This document shows, piece after piece, positions 1 to 13,600 of a stretch of 64,000 nucleotides of DNA. Source of the DNA: Dromaius novaehollandiae. Taxonomy: Eukaryota > Chordata > Aves > Casuariiformes > Dromaiidae. Under the pieces are notes generated by a model. The model worked only from the letters and a program-made list of their open reading frames with translations. It did not search any database and was not told where the DNA came from. A program made the position numbers and the translations under genes. The stretch spans positions 71,743,601 through 71,807,600 of the forward strand of contig NC_088102.1 of assembly GCF_036370855.1 (NCBI RefSeq), written 5' to 3'. Numbering within the stretch: the first letter of the stretch is position 1; every line of letters starts with the position of its first letter.

Positions 1-1511
1 GATTCTTAAAGATGCTATAGAAATGCAGAGTGAAATCCCTAGCTGACATAAGAGGAATACAGGCTACAGCTTCTGTTCAGAATAACTAGGTCAGTCAGCG
101 ATAGCAAAAGCATTAAGCAGAATTTAGAGAATTCCTAGTGGCCAAAGAAATGGTAGCAGAAGTCTAACACCATTTGCTGTTATTAGTCACTCTCTACCTC
201 TGGAGACTAGAATAATTTGAGCACTGGAGCTTATCCTTGTCAAAATCCAGCCACGTGGCTCAGCGTACAGCACAGGAGGCTCCCAGGGCGCTTGCTGCCT
301 TGTGGAGGCAGGGGACAGCCACCCTTGCAACCACCGCAGCCTTAAGCAGCTCAATGCGTGTTAAACCTGTGCCAGGGACTGGGGATCACAGTCATACTCC
401 CAGCAGTGGCCACCTTACGGCAAGTGCAGGAGGGTACCTTGGTCTTGCTTTCTGCTGCGGTGGTGAACGGGCAGCTTGTTTTGGATAAGGCTAGCAGAGG
501 CAGAGAACAGCTGTTTGCCTGCAATAGGAGGAAAGAGGAGGGGAAGAGCCGACTGTTGCAATGGGGATAAGCTCTAAAATTTAGCTCAAACCCCTCCAGT
601 TTTTGCAGCTGAACTGAGCAATAGCTTTCCTCTTGCTTTTTTATACTGCCGCACGCCACTCATTCGCACGCTTGCACTGCATCTCCCTTAGCTGTGTTGG
701 TGCAACTGTACAGCTGCGCACAGACCATACCTTACAACTACTGAGCATAGGTACTTGTGTTAAAAACCTTCTGTTTTTAGTGCAGTGGAAGAGGGTAGGA
801 TAAATCCAATTATTTAAAGTCTAATTTATTTTTAAACTCAGATTATTTCAGCAGCCTGGTGTACAGCCCAGCCACACAGTCATGCCAGCACAACTCAGAA
901 GCCAGTAACCCGCAGTGCTGGAATTGGACCTTTATGAACTTGTTGTGCCAGTGGAACTAGCATGTCATACTGTGCCCTTAGTCTGCCTTATCCCAGTGAG
1001 CTGTGAATGCACTGGAGTCCATGGGATGGTTTGCAAAGGATTAATCATTAGTAACCACCACTTCCAGATTTGTTTATACAGTGTATAGAAATGTGAGCTG
1101 TGACATCCTCGTCTTTTGTAGTAACTGCTACAACAGAATTTCAGTTTGGAAAAAGTTGCTACTTCCTGCCTCCCCTAAAAGTGATTCTTGGTCTTTCCCA
1201 CTAGTAGCCCTGCTCGTTGTTGTCTGATCCCAAAATAAGAAACTAAAACGTGCACATGGCCAGGTCATACAGATTACAAAGGATTCAAAGGCTGCCTGCA
1301 TGTGGCATTGTAAGAATATTTCTATACCAAAAGCATACTTCATTACTAATGGAGGAGAACACACACACAGCCTAGACCTGCTGGCTGTGGTCATAATGAA
1401 TGTCCTTCCTTTGGACCAAGTCTAGACCCTGCTGGGCAGTGGAAGGAGTGAAACCAGAGTGGAGGAAATAAAGCAGAATAATCTTCAAGATAACACCAGA
1501 AATTAATCACT

Positions 1512-1557
1512 GGTGTGTGTGCATGTATATATACATATATATATGTATATATATATG
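1512..1557. repeat. AT/GT microsatellite
   Basis: A short GTGTGT run passes into alternating ATAT/GTAT/ACAT dinucleotides. It is a simple low-complexity repeat with no coding content. Confidence 0.8.
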
Positions 1558-4495
1558 ATTGAAGGATATACCTAGATTCAGAACAATAATAATTAAAGAA
1601 ATTAAAGCAAGGGGCAACATCAGACATAGCCACGTAAGCTATAAATCAAGTGCTACATCTCCCCTTTTGCTGACCTACAGGTTCTGAAGATGACAATATA
1701 AAAATTGAAAAATACCTGTTAGCCCCCTACTTAATCATCATTTATCAAACTACTAATTCAAAAAATACATTTCTTGTGCATGTGCTCTCTGAAGCACCAA
1801 ACAAATTCTCTAAATAATTTTAGAGAAATGCATTCAAATAAAAACGCATCAACTTAGCTCAGTTCCGCTTGTGACCTTTAAAAAACAAATGCTTACTAAG
1901 ATTCATAACAAGACTTTTCTTGTTTTGTTCTGCAGAACTATCATGGAAAATTCAAAGCTGGGCTAACAGTTGTGCCCTAGTGCTCAAGTAAAGATTCCTT
2001 GTAGAAATATTTGAGGAGTTATCTGGAAAATTCTTTCATTTTCCTTTCGATAAATAGCAATCTCAGTCCAAGAATGGCCACAACCCATTATGAAGTTGAT
2101 CACAGACCACAAATTACAAGTAGCCAGACAATTTAGGTAAGCAAGTGGCAAAGGACCCCTAGTTCCAAGAGACTATTTTGAAAACATGCCTTTAAATGAC
2201 ACAGAAATAAATGGCAGTGTTCTTTAAATAAGTTATTGGCTCAGCTTTATGTCACTTCGGCTGTTATTTTGCAGAAGCTTAGGGAGAACATGTTTAGGGC
2301 TTGAAAGACAATGCAGAAGTCCAAAGATCTTTGCCAGTTTGTGATTTGGAAGCAAGGAGCAGAATTTGTATTTTCTCTTCTAAAGCCAGCAGTGCATATT
2401 TTACCAAAAAAGTATTAAAATTAGGAAGCTTCCTCAGTCGCGGTCACAAACAGGAGTGTCTTGTCTACTAACATAACCCTGTGGTTGATGAGGTGATACA
2501 AGATCTAAACTACTTGTAACATTACATTACACATTCAGATTTCTAATAAAACATACAGAGCATGCATCTCTTACTCTATGGCCCAAATATTCCATAATGG
2601 CATCTAGGTTTGCAGTCCCATTTTCCATATCTTTCATCACACACCCAAGAGCTCTGATTTGTGCAAATTAATTATGTGTGCTCCCAAACTGGACAGCTTA
2701 CTGTAGCATGAACAGTTCAAAGATGACTTGCCAAGAAATACTTCTTTCCAGAGTCAGCTGTAACATCTGTTCTTCAGAGCCAATCCAAAGACCATTGAAA
2801 TCAGAATTTTTTTTTTAATCGACTTCCGCAAATGCTAGAAGGATTCTTATTCTAAGCTGGATATGACAAGAAAGAAGTCAGTTTCTAACATTGTTGTACG
2901 CACTTATGTACTTTCTTGGACAAGGGCCAAACCACTCATCATAAAGTATAACACACTATTTAATTCTTCCAGAAGCCAATCATAAGGCTACTATGAATTT
3001 TAATGAGCACTGAATCAGGGCCCGGATGATTTTTAAAGGCAAATTGTTCTGATCTTGGTTATTTTAAGCAGTGTGTAGCGCCTTCTGGCCACTACATATA
3101 GTAACCCCTCTGTGCCTGGTCCAGATTAAGAGAAGTCTATTACTTCTGTTCTCCTCCCGATGTAAATGCAGCTCTTCAGCTCTGCTGTAAGAGACCCTCA
3201 GCTTCTGCTATGCCTTGAAAAATCACAGCCTTGAAAGAAGACTCATGCTGACACAGGTCAGCCTGCAACCTGCAACACAACAGGGCAGTCAGTGGCCTGA
3301 TCCGTACTTTTCTCACTAATACAAACAAGGCTCAGCAGCCTATTTTGTACTGTTTTCTGGGCACAATAATAGGATTAAACTCAGAATAGACTTGTGAGTG
3401 ACATCTGTTTTCCCTCAATGAAAAAGGCAACAGAGGAGAAGAAAAAAATACAGCAGCTTACACGGCACTGGGCATCAGAGAGAGGAAATCTGGCAAACTA
3501 GGCCATCAGCAAGACAACATAGACACTACAGACAGGCCAATTTAACCAGATTCTCAGGGGAAAAACAACTGAGCTCAGAGACATCAAATTGACATTATCA
3601 GCTTGTAGAGACACCTGTCTCTGCTGAAACGTTTGCTTTCTAGTTCGAAAGAGTATGTTCTGTTTTAAAGAATAAAATGCCTTTTTATACAATGGCGTAT
3701 TAAGCATCTCCATATCAGTAGAATACCTGTCCTTGGCCAATGGATGCTGACTCCAGAGCCTCAACGGGGTCTTCGCTAGCACTGACACTGCTTAGGGCTG
3801 TACTTTGGCGACAGTCTGACTCTTCCGAGCAGACTACAGGTCACCTTCCCTATCTGTCATAAAACCACTATATCCTTACTCTTTTCTTTGATTAAACTTA
3901 TTTGGGGGGCTGTGGTTGTTTGCTGCAAAACACTGCTGTTGCAAATGGCAAACCGAGTGTCTCTGAGAGTCATTGGGCCCTTCCCCCTCCCCCTTGGCAA
4001 TCTACAGGAAAAATCCCACATCGCTGAACTGCTTTCCAAAGTGATCTTTGGTTTCAGCATCACTGCTCATTTAGCAAGTCCAGAGAAACACAAATTCCTG
4101 TTAGAGACTTTAGCCTTTGGAAATTAGGCAACCAATAGATGTCTACAGCAGAATAGGGCAGTCTCTGTAAAATAGAAAGCTGTTCAGTCAGCTAAAGCAC
4201 AGGGTTTGGGGGCTTTCTTGGGCAGTGGTAAAGGGGAGAAGGAAAGGGCAAAAGAGAAAAGAAAAAGCTTCTATCAGCTGCTTTTCTGGTCTCCAAGCAT
4301 CCAGGATCTTCTCTCACTCTCCTGCTTTGGGCAGCAGCAGTTCTCATTCCTGTGTCCCAATACCTATGTTCTTCATTAAACACCCTGCTTACACTCATTT
4401 GTGTGTTTAGTTGTTCTTTTGAATTTCTGTATTCTGGGATTTTCTTTTGGCATTTTTTTATAACATGTTCTGCCTCCCTTGTCTGGTAAACAGAC

Positions 4496-4518
4496 ATTTC
4501 ATAGAAATTTCATAGAAA
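4496..4518. repeat. Two tandem copies of an 11-bp unit
   Basis: The unit ATTTCATAGAA occurs twice head to tail. It is too short to assign to a repeat family. A terminal microsatellite of a decayed CR1-type LINE is possible but no CR1 body is visible beside it. Confidence 0.4.
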
Positions 4519-6967
4519 TGAGAAGGATGAAACGAAGAGTAGCAAGAACTGAAATGCAGTATTATGGAAATCAGCTATAGAAAAAAAATGTATGTTATAT
4601 CACTATATATTACACAATCGAGAATGGTTAATGAATTTATGCTGTTTAGCTGCCTTGCCAAAATGGGAATCATGGCTCAAGGAAGGGAGACATAGAGCTC
4701 CGAGAGGTGTTCAGGATAAGAAGTGATGGCAGGGGGGGAGGAGGAGGGCAGAAAATAAGGAAACAAAAGGTGGTTTAATGCCCTTTCTTGTCTCCAGATG
4801 CATGACACATGGCTCAGTTAACCTAGGTCTGGGCTCAAAATACTTATTTTTAATCCACTGAATGCACGCTGACTGCAGCGGGAGTGCAAGCTTCTCCACA
4901 GCACACTTTTAACTTGCCTTCATTTGCTAAAGCAGAGGAGGAGCTCCATCTCCCGCCTCTCTGCTGAGATTGGTAAGTAAGACATCAGCAGTGGGTTTAG
5001 CAATTCATATAACCATGCCTTGGGAAATGGTCCGAGAGCCCTAGGGAGCGTGTGCTTCAACAGGATTCAGTCCCTTTTGACTTGAGCCACATTTGAACTT
5101 AGCAGTGAAAAACTCTCTCTATCCTGTTACTATTCCTCTGAGCAATTGCACACACACCCCTTTTATTACATTAGTGTAATTTTGTCTTTGACATTCCCGT
5201 GAGAGGGATTACTCACATCCTGCTATTATTTGTTTTACCACTAAGTGCCTGGGTTCTAGCAGTAGTTTTAATTAAATACTGATCCTCCTCCTCAATTAAG
5301 ATCACCTTTATCGAGCTTCCTGTGCCTTCTATTCTCTAGCGATATTGTTTGGTTCCTCCTATTTGCTCCAGTTCTCTCGGGAACTGCAAAAAGCCCCCTC
5401 TCCTCCCAAATCCCATCAGCAAAAAGGAACATGAGTTTTTACCAAAGACTATCACACAAAAGATAACATGGTGCCCAGCACTGGCTATGCAGAATTTCTG
5501 TGGGTTTCAATTGGTGTTAAGTGATGCTGCCAAAAACGTGGCACCTCCTATACCCCCAGTGCCACACTATCCACTGCTCTGTTCTGTGCATCAACCTACA
5601 GCATGTTGCTACTACTGGCCCTGTTTGGTTTCCTTATTCCTTCGTAGCCTCCCTTGCATGTCCATTGCCTGCAGTTGCCTTTGCTGCCTTATCCTCTGAC
5701 TATCGGCTTGCAGCTGCTGTGTCTATCCACTCAGGATAGGTTTACTTTGGGAGTTTGTAGAAGGGTATGTCCACACACTGGGTAAACATCTCTTCACTCT
5801 TTGCCCTCTCTGGATAGCGAATCAGATCACAATGTGTTCTAGACTCCAAGTACACAGGATTCTTGCTGAAACCGCCCTAGATTAAAGTTTTGGGAAGCAT
5901 GAATGAATAACTCCTAAGTGTCAGAGGCAGAACAGACTTCTCCTGCCTGTGAAGTTGGCAGGAATTTCCTCATCTCAACGATTTCTACAAAGTGGAATCA
6001 AACCGCAGCAACCGCATCCAACAGCATTAACTGTTCCAGTGTCTGGCAAAGCCAGCTGCAGAGACAGCATGAAGTTATGCAATGATTCCTGGCACCAAGC
6101 ACCCTCTTGGCCCATCATCCCCTGCTCGAATATTGGGCACAAGTGCCCTTCCCCAGGCAATCTCACCCAACTACTCCACAACGCTCCCAGAGAACAACTT
6201 CCCCTCTGGGCAGCACTCCTTTCTTCACCATGCCCAGCCTAGGAAAGAGGAGGCAACAAATCAGATACCCCTCTGGTTTTACTTCTCATAGATTTGACAA
6301 GGCTTTTTCCTCCTCAGCTCTAGGTGCAGAAGTTTACTAACTGTATTTACTTCCATAAACGCAAGATGTTTTTGCTTTTTATGAGCATATTTTACTCCTT
6401 GTCCAAGAGCAAAATGGAACGTGTACAAGTACTAAGGCAATTAGTGTGTAAAGAGAAAGTGTAGACTCACGCCTACACTCTTGTCTGCACTTCCAGGCGC
6501 AACAAGTGCCTCCCTTAATGGCTCCAGCACCCTTACAGGATTCATGCGCTGCTGTATTTTAATCAAGGACTGTAATTCATCCACCACAACCTAAGCATAC
6601 AATTCTCAGTCTGGAGGGTTCCCAACTATGAGGGCTTTCAGGTTTTGGGTTATAGTGGGGAAAAGGGGACACTGACGGTAAAGGATTTTTAGATGTTACT
6701 CTTTTTTTTCCCCCAGAGTCATCTCTATGCATTCAAGATATTTTTCTCCTACTTTAAATAAGGCTTTTCAAACAAATTGCCTGAAGCTGCAACAAGGAGC
6801 TCTCTGCTGTGTTCTGGCCTCTCCACAAGTAGCTTTCAACAGTGGTAAACTGGTTGTTCAGGTGTAATTCAGACAGACGCTTTTAAAAAAAATCCTATCT
6901 CTCTGCTCTTGTTTCAATAGTACTTCTTCAAACCAAGCTTGTTAAAAAGTTTTGAGATCAAGTTCGC

Positions 6968-7052
6968 AAGGCAGGAACCATCTTTATTTTACCTCGCACA
7001 GAGCAACAAATACTTTATCAATGTTTAAAGGCACTAAACAAAATTAATAGCC
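6968..7052 (+). repeat. Possible ancient LINE/SINE 3' tail relic
   Basis: The order of short blocks (GGCAGGAACCATCTTT, then GCACAGAGCA, then AGGCACTAAACAAA) resembles the 3' tail shared by old amniote CR1/L3-type elements. Divergence is high and the match was made by eye, so this is a weak call. Confidence 0.3.
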
Positions 7053-7209
7053 ATGAGCTCACGTCCATTGACTAAATTTCATTTTCATTCATATATTGTT
7101 CCTACGACACCCATCATTCTAGTATTTAAGCACATGATTTAGGAGCACAGTCAATGGCATTTATTCACCGCTAGTATAAGAGTAGGCTAAAGGCAATTGT
7201 TAAAAGCCT

Positions 7210-7222
7210 CCCCCCCCCCCCC
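7210..7222 (+). repeat. Poly-C run
   Basis: Thirteen consecutive C residues inside AT-rich sequence. A similar, longer run lies at 9409-9424. Confidence 0.9.
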
Positions 7223-8969
7223 ACCTTTTTGTGGCTTCAGACCTCAAAAGATAAATTCTCATTGGCTGATTTAAATTTCCAGCCTAAGAAGGGAGTGCCA
7301 GAGACAAAGATTTATCTCATTTCCAGAGCTTGGGAAAGTAAGGAAATTTTAAAAGTCATCTCGCACCTAGCGTTCAGAACGCTGGACCCTGTTGCCCCTT
7401 CTACTTCCCCTAATAGGGGTCTTACCTTGAATAACAGATCTCTGAGAAACACCCCTGCAGTGAATTCCGTCCCTTCTTCCTTCTGACTGCAGGTTGCCGC
7501 TTGTCTTAAACAGGGGAAACATCCCTTGCTTCAGGCAAAAATTCTCGGCAATTTCATCTTAAAGTCTCCTCAGAAGGATCCTGGTTCAGTGGCTCACACA
7601 CCCGCAGACACATCATGCTCGCAACTGCTTACTCACAAGCACTACCCAAATGCCAGCTGCTGTGGAGGAGTGTATGAAAGTCCAGACGCCCCCTCTTTCT
7701 GGCAGTCAGCGTAGGTATTAGAAGAACACACTGAAGGTAAAGCAGCCTCGCAAGCGGAGGGCGGAAGAGACCACAGTGATAAATTCCATCAAAACCTTGC
7801 AGCTAAAACTGATCAGATCTCGCTGTAGATGCATACTGTTATCAAGATCTGTGATGCACTGAATCAATGTTTTCTAGGACCTTTTTTTATGGTGGGCTGA
7901 TGCTGTGAGCTAAGCAAAGAGGATGGGATTGTGTGTTGAGTGGCATTTTGCATAGAAGACAAAGGCAAGATTTCAATCCAGATTCTAGCGCGTAAAGACT
8001 CTACATGCATTTCCCCTCAGCTAAGCCTTGAAATCACAGGATGGCTGATTTATGCTTCACTCTGAAGTGGGGAGAGAGTTAACAGACATAACACAGCCTC
8101 ACACTCCGAGATTCTGTGGTTACAGGCTCCTGTGCCCAACAGAGGAATGCACTACAGACCAAGGCTGGCAAATAGTGTCATTCCCTTGCTCAGGCGAACC
8201 AAAGGGTTACTTATCAATCTGATAAGCATTCCCGTGTCCTTCTGTGGATATAAGAATTCTGTGGGACTTGTGCATCACTGGTCTGCATCCAAGTCATGCA
8301 GTTTTTAACATGCAAAATGTAACATCAAGTTGACACTTCTACAGGCTAAATTTCAGCAACAGATTTCATGGCACACTTCAGAAGAAAGAAGGTACACTGT
8401 TCAAAGGTTTTAGCCAGTATAGGGATGTAAATTAGGGTAGGTTTATTAAGCTGATTGGAGCAGTGATGGTTTACACTGGCTGAACATCTGCAGATGGAAC
8501 CATTATGTTCCTGGTACTTTAGTCCCAAATTGAACCCAGCAAAATCCAATTCTGTAATCAAGACAGCAAGTGAAATAACTTCCCCTCAGTGCAGCTAGTT
8601 TAGAAATCAAGTTAAAACCAGCAGGACTGTCAGTGAGGCAATTAGATATTTTCCACAGGTAGCCCAATAAAGCCACCGATTATTTACAGTTTTCTGGCAT
8701 GTTAGTTACTTTAGTATTTCCTGGACAATGTTCACAAACAAAAAGCTTTTTTCTTTTAGACAATTCATTTTTCTTGCTATTAGAGTTGCATTTTATTTCC
8801 TCACCTGGATAACCACAAGCACATTTTTGTGAACGTTTGGCAACAAAAAAAGCCTGCTGCTAAATCCTTCTCATCAGGGCCTGGGGAAAAATGCAGGCTG
8901 TTGGGCAAAAGCTAGCAAACAAACAGAAAAGATGGGAGAGGGGAGAGAAGGGGAGGGAAAAAATAACTC

Positions 8970-9100
8970 AGGAGTGAGTCAGTCATGCTCCTCCTGCTTA
9001 GTCACCTGTAGTGCTTCTTTCCAGACACACGGGAGATGGAGAATAAGATGCCTGCCTGCCTTCCACCCACCTCCTCCTCCTGACGAGGAGTTATAAAAAG
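8970..9100 (+). promoter_or_regulatory. Candidate AP-1/TATA promoter-like cluster
   Basis: A perfect AP-1 site TGAGTCA lies at 8975-8981, a variant TTAGTCA at 8998-9004, and TATAAAA at 9092-9098, followed by a purine-rich stretch. On the plus strand the order fits an inducible TATA promoter or enhancer. No coding exon follows nearby, so a non-coding transcript, an enhancer or chance are all possible. Confidence 0.25.
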
Positions 9101-9408
9101 GAGAGATGGGGCAGAGTTTTAGGAGACAATCTTCACAGATGCAAGCTTTCCAGGGGAGCAGAGCTGACAGTAGCCCATTTGCTCATGCTTCCCACCCCCT
9201 CCTGCCACCCCCCTGCACAGTTTTATTTCTCAATTAAATCACTGTGAATCAACCTGTTCATTTGCTGTTTTAAGTTCCTCTGATGGTGCCCTGCAATTCT
9301 GACATCGTAGGGAGTTGCCATGGAGAAGAGGGTGATGTCATTGACACAAAAAGCACTGAATTTACAAATACGACAGGAACAGAGCTATTTATAAAGGACT
9401 GCTTTTCT

Positions 9409-9424
9409 CCCCCCCCCCCCCCCC
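9409..9424 (+). repeat. Poly-C run
   Basis: Sixteen consecutive C residues. Such runs are prone to assembly and length errors. Confidence 0.9.
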
Positions 9425-10534
9425 TTTTGCTGGAGTGGGTGGAGGCAAAGGCAGCAGTTCCATTCTTGATGTTCCTGTCAACAAGTGTAAGAAATGAATT
9501 TTCTTGTTAGAAAATAGTCTGAGCCCTTGAAATTCCTGAATGCTGTCAGCTTTTGGACTTCATTCATTAGAGCTGGATTTAGCTTTCCGGCTCATAGCTA
9601 TTTTTGAGGTCATATAACATTTCATATTTGTATAGTAACTTCTAGCCTGAAAAATCCATGCAGCATTACTGAAATTCATCCACTTCTGAGAAGAAGGGCA
9701 ATAGCATGTGACACAACTAGATGGACAGATATCCTCTTAAATAAAAGGTTCATACTGCCTTTCAGGACTTTGGATAATAGCTGCGACTGTTGTTTTTGCC
9801 CTGACCATGTGGGGAGCTATTGCATATTAATGCAACCCTTATACAATAAAGCATTTCAATGCATATAAAATTTGCAAAGCACAGAAGAAAGAGCAAAGAA
9901 AGATGATTAATATAGACACGAACAAAAATCATTTTAGCATGCATTTAGAATAAATCGGGAGGAATAAAGAGTGGTTTAAGAACATGCAGAAAAGCTATGA
10001 TACACGTCAAAATAGTATTATTTACATGCATAGCACCCAAAACAACAGGCAACCTTTCGTCAAACTGAAATCTGATACGACAATGACGTTCTGAAAAGCT
10101 GAATGCTAAGCAAAATTATTTCACCAAGATATAGTTCAAGGTCCTAAATTCAGCCTTGAATTCTACCCACTCAAATAAAATAGCTTAGTTTTTGCTGGAA
10201 GTCAACACTGAATACAATAATTACACTCCAGTTTAAACAAACAATAGCATCAGTCAGAGCAGTGGTTCCCCAATTTTAATCTCTGGATATTAACTAATAC
10301 CAAAACATTCTGGTGAAATGTTACTGGTTACGCTGTACATTTTAACCGCTCATAAGTACTTCAGGGATAGGAGCAACAGCAATTACTAGTCCAAACAGAG
10401 GTTAGGAAACCAGCAACTAAATGCATCAAAGTGTCTGTTACTTTGTTTTTATCAACTACTTCCTCACAGAAGTGAAATACATTTATAAAAAAAGAAAAAC
10501 AACAACAAAACCCACACACGTATAATAGCAGTTT

Positions 10535-10632
10535 TTTTAAACAGGAAAAATGTGGCTCTTAAGTGGTTTGTCCAGCATCACAGGCAAAGTCAGGAGAAAT
10601 GCTGACAGTGGAAGGTAGATCTTCAGTCTGGA
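10535..10632 (-). repeat. CORE-SINE/MIR-like relic
   Basis: Read on the minus strand this matches the order of a MIR-like element. On the plus strand it appears as the reverse form: an AAACAGG...AAGTGGTTTGTCCAGCATCACA block followed by GGTAGATCTTCAGTCTGG. The pattern AAGTG-CTTG-CCA-ATCACA is the reverse complement of the conserved core and 3' half of these elements. It is heavily diverged and recognised by eye. Confidence 0.45.
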
Positions 10633-13600
10633 ACGCTGTTTGTCTTAGTAATAGCAATTTAAGAAAACTATGAATGGTAGAAACATTAACAGGGCTTTCC
10701 CAAAGCATCCACAGATACAACAGCTTGACTTTTAACTATGAAATAGCAAGAGGATTCTGGAGAAGCATAGGGTTTTCTTACCTCTCAGTTATAACAAGGC
10801 AGACTACTGGAACACCATTTCCAAATTTGCACTCTCCCATTTGAAGAGTACTAGCGTGAATTTACTAGGGAAGCAAGAACTGTAACTCTCCTCCATAAGC
10901 CTCATCCAACGCAACGTGTGTTTCTGATCACGTGGCGGCCCCTCTGCCCTTCCCCCTCCACCCATCTTACTATGCATCCATTCCTAGGAAGGATATTGAT
11001 ATCAGGAAAGATCAGCCTGAAAGTCACAGCAATGTCTACAAGAGCGAAGAATATGCCATATTGTGAAAGACCACAGAAACTTAAGCTGCTTGGGTTGCTA
11101 TAGGTAAAGTTATGAAGTGACTTTTGCTCACAATCTAGAAGTACCTAGATATACCACTCAGTTTCATAAAAATCTTATCAGTTTAGCGAATAAGAAGTAG
11201 AAAATATTTTGATCGTGGTGCATGGAGCACACATGTAGCTGAAATGAATGCTCATAAGCCAGGAGTGAGGAAGGCGGCTCCAATGTTCAATTCTGTGGCA
11301 CTTATCTACTGAAGGAGCTAAGAATAAGATCATACAGGATTTTCCATTGTTATCTAGCTCAGCAGGTGAAAAAATACACTTTCCCAGGAGATGAGGGGGA
11401 ATGATATGTTTTTTAAATCCCATAAAAATAGAATATTCCTATTACACATTCCCCATCCATTAAACAAATGAGAGCCTATCTTTACAGCTGCCCGCACCAG
11501 TTGTCAGTAATGTTTTCTGTTTCAGGCCAGGCAAGACTGCTTTCAGCTGACATTTGTGTTTTACATCTTGATATAAAAATTGCTGCTTTCAGTTGCACAG
11601 GATCTAAGCAATAGTTTCCAAGATATAAGGAAGAATATGGCATGTTTCACTAAAGCTGTATAGAGAAAAGTCTTGTATAGCTCCCCTGCAGACAAAGCAG
11701 GGGCAGATAACGAGCCACTACAACAACTGCCTACTTACAGTTTAAGAGATCTTGGATTTAATCCCCCAACATAACTATCATTTTGAACAGCATAGCAGCA
11801 GATGAAACCATGGGAAGAGACTAATGAAAGGATAAGTTGTAGCCAGGTCAGTTCATAGTACAGGTAATGGACTAGATGCAGATCTAATGGTATGGCAGAA
11901 TGGTCTAAAATGCCTTTACTGGATCTATTTTGACAGGTCATCCAGGAAATGCATCAAAAAGCCATCTCCAGCCACCATTGAGTTTTGCAGTTCTCCAACA
12001 CTTCCTTCCCTACAAAATGATTCCTGAGTGAATGATTGTTTAAAGTATTATGCTACATCAAAATACATTACTACTACAGTTTCAAGAAAGGAACTATATA
12101 ATTCAAGAGATACTAGAGAAGCGTGTGCCTGGAGAATTAAAAACATTGGAAAAGCAAGCAGAAGGTCAGCACAGAAACTAAACAGAAGTCTAACATTTGC
12201 CTTTTGTGAGTATTCTGTCACTTAGCTGCTGATCCTGCTTTGCAAACCAGACTTCCTTATCAACTGGGAGCCGTGGGATCAATAATTCAATAGCTTTGAA
12301 GAGGACTTATGACAAAAAGAGAGTAAGGGTCAAATACTTATAGAGCCAACAAAAGGAACCAGGTTCTTCCAAAATCCTACTGGATGACCTCAGTGTTACA
12401 TTCTCATTTAATAATTTAAAATATTTTATCAGATAAAGAATTAATGGAAATGAAACCTCCTTATTTCTAAGTTTTCTAAAACATGGCATTCTGCTAGATG
12501 AATAAAGCAGAGAGGGGAAACGAGTGTAAAGTAGCATGAACCAAGAGAATGAAACAGTTAATGGAGCTTCAGTCTTCCTTCAGCAATCTTTAAGGGCAAT
12601 CTTTCTGAGTGCAGGCACATTAGCGTAACTGCAGTGCCCATAGCCCAGGGCTAAATGACAGACTCTAACCACCAATTCTCAAGACCACTGCCAAATAACT
12701 CACTTAGAATACGAACACTGAGCTTTTGTACACCTAAGCATCACTGGGGAATTTCCTAGTGCAAAGCATGAAGTGCAGCTCCTCAGAAGTTACAGTTTAG
12801 CCCAAAGCTATTTTGGAATATTAATTATTTGGAAAATCAGCAGCAGTAGCACAGAGGAAAGATTTAGAATTGTTTGCTGATGCACATGTAGGAGACATAA
12901 CTTGTCTACTTTTGAAGATATCCATACCTTTTATAAACTAAAAAAAGATTGGATCCAACTCATAGTAGGTTATGGTAAAAAAGAAAAAAAAAAAAGCTAC
13001 CCTGAATATAGTGTCATTAGCATATCGAGTTTTAATTCCAATGAAAAGACTTCCATGAAATGGAAAAGCGTTCCTTGATGGTGTAATGAACGAAAGCAGA
13101 ATTAATTAGTGCATGGCATCCACAATTTGGAAGACCAGTCTACTTTCAGTAGCCAGACTGAATGACGCATGAAATGTAAATTGACAGTGTCCTTCATAAA
13201 AAATAATTCAGATTTTTTGGTTCAGTAATTCTTTCAATTTTAGACCAGAGATAGGACCACTTGCTCGCTACAGTCTTTTTAAAAATTTTATCATGATTTT
13301 ACTGTCTCTTCTCAACTCAGACAGCAAAACTTCAGCGAGGTTGATGAACAGCCTGTTTATTTTCTTACGTAAGACTATCACAGTGTAGTGAAAGTGATCC
13401 ATCCAATAGGTAGAAAATAATGGAAGTCAATACTCATATTAATATAAAGATATTAGGCACTGGAATAATTCAACATACTGAAATAGTTCAAAACCTTCCA
13501 AGCATTCAAATTCAAATCGCATCAGTGTTCACAGTATCCAGAATGCTACTTTCTGGGAACAAGAAGAAACTTGTTCTTTGGAGAGCCATAAAAACAAGAA

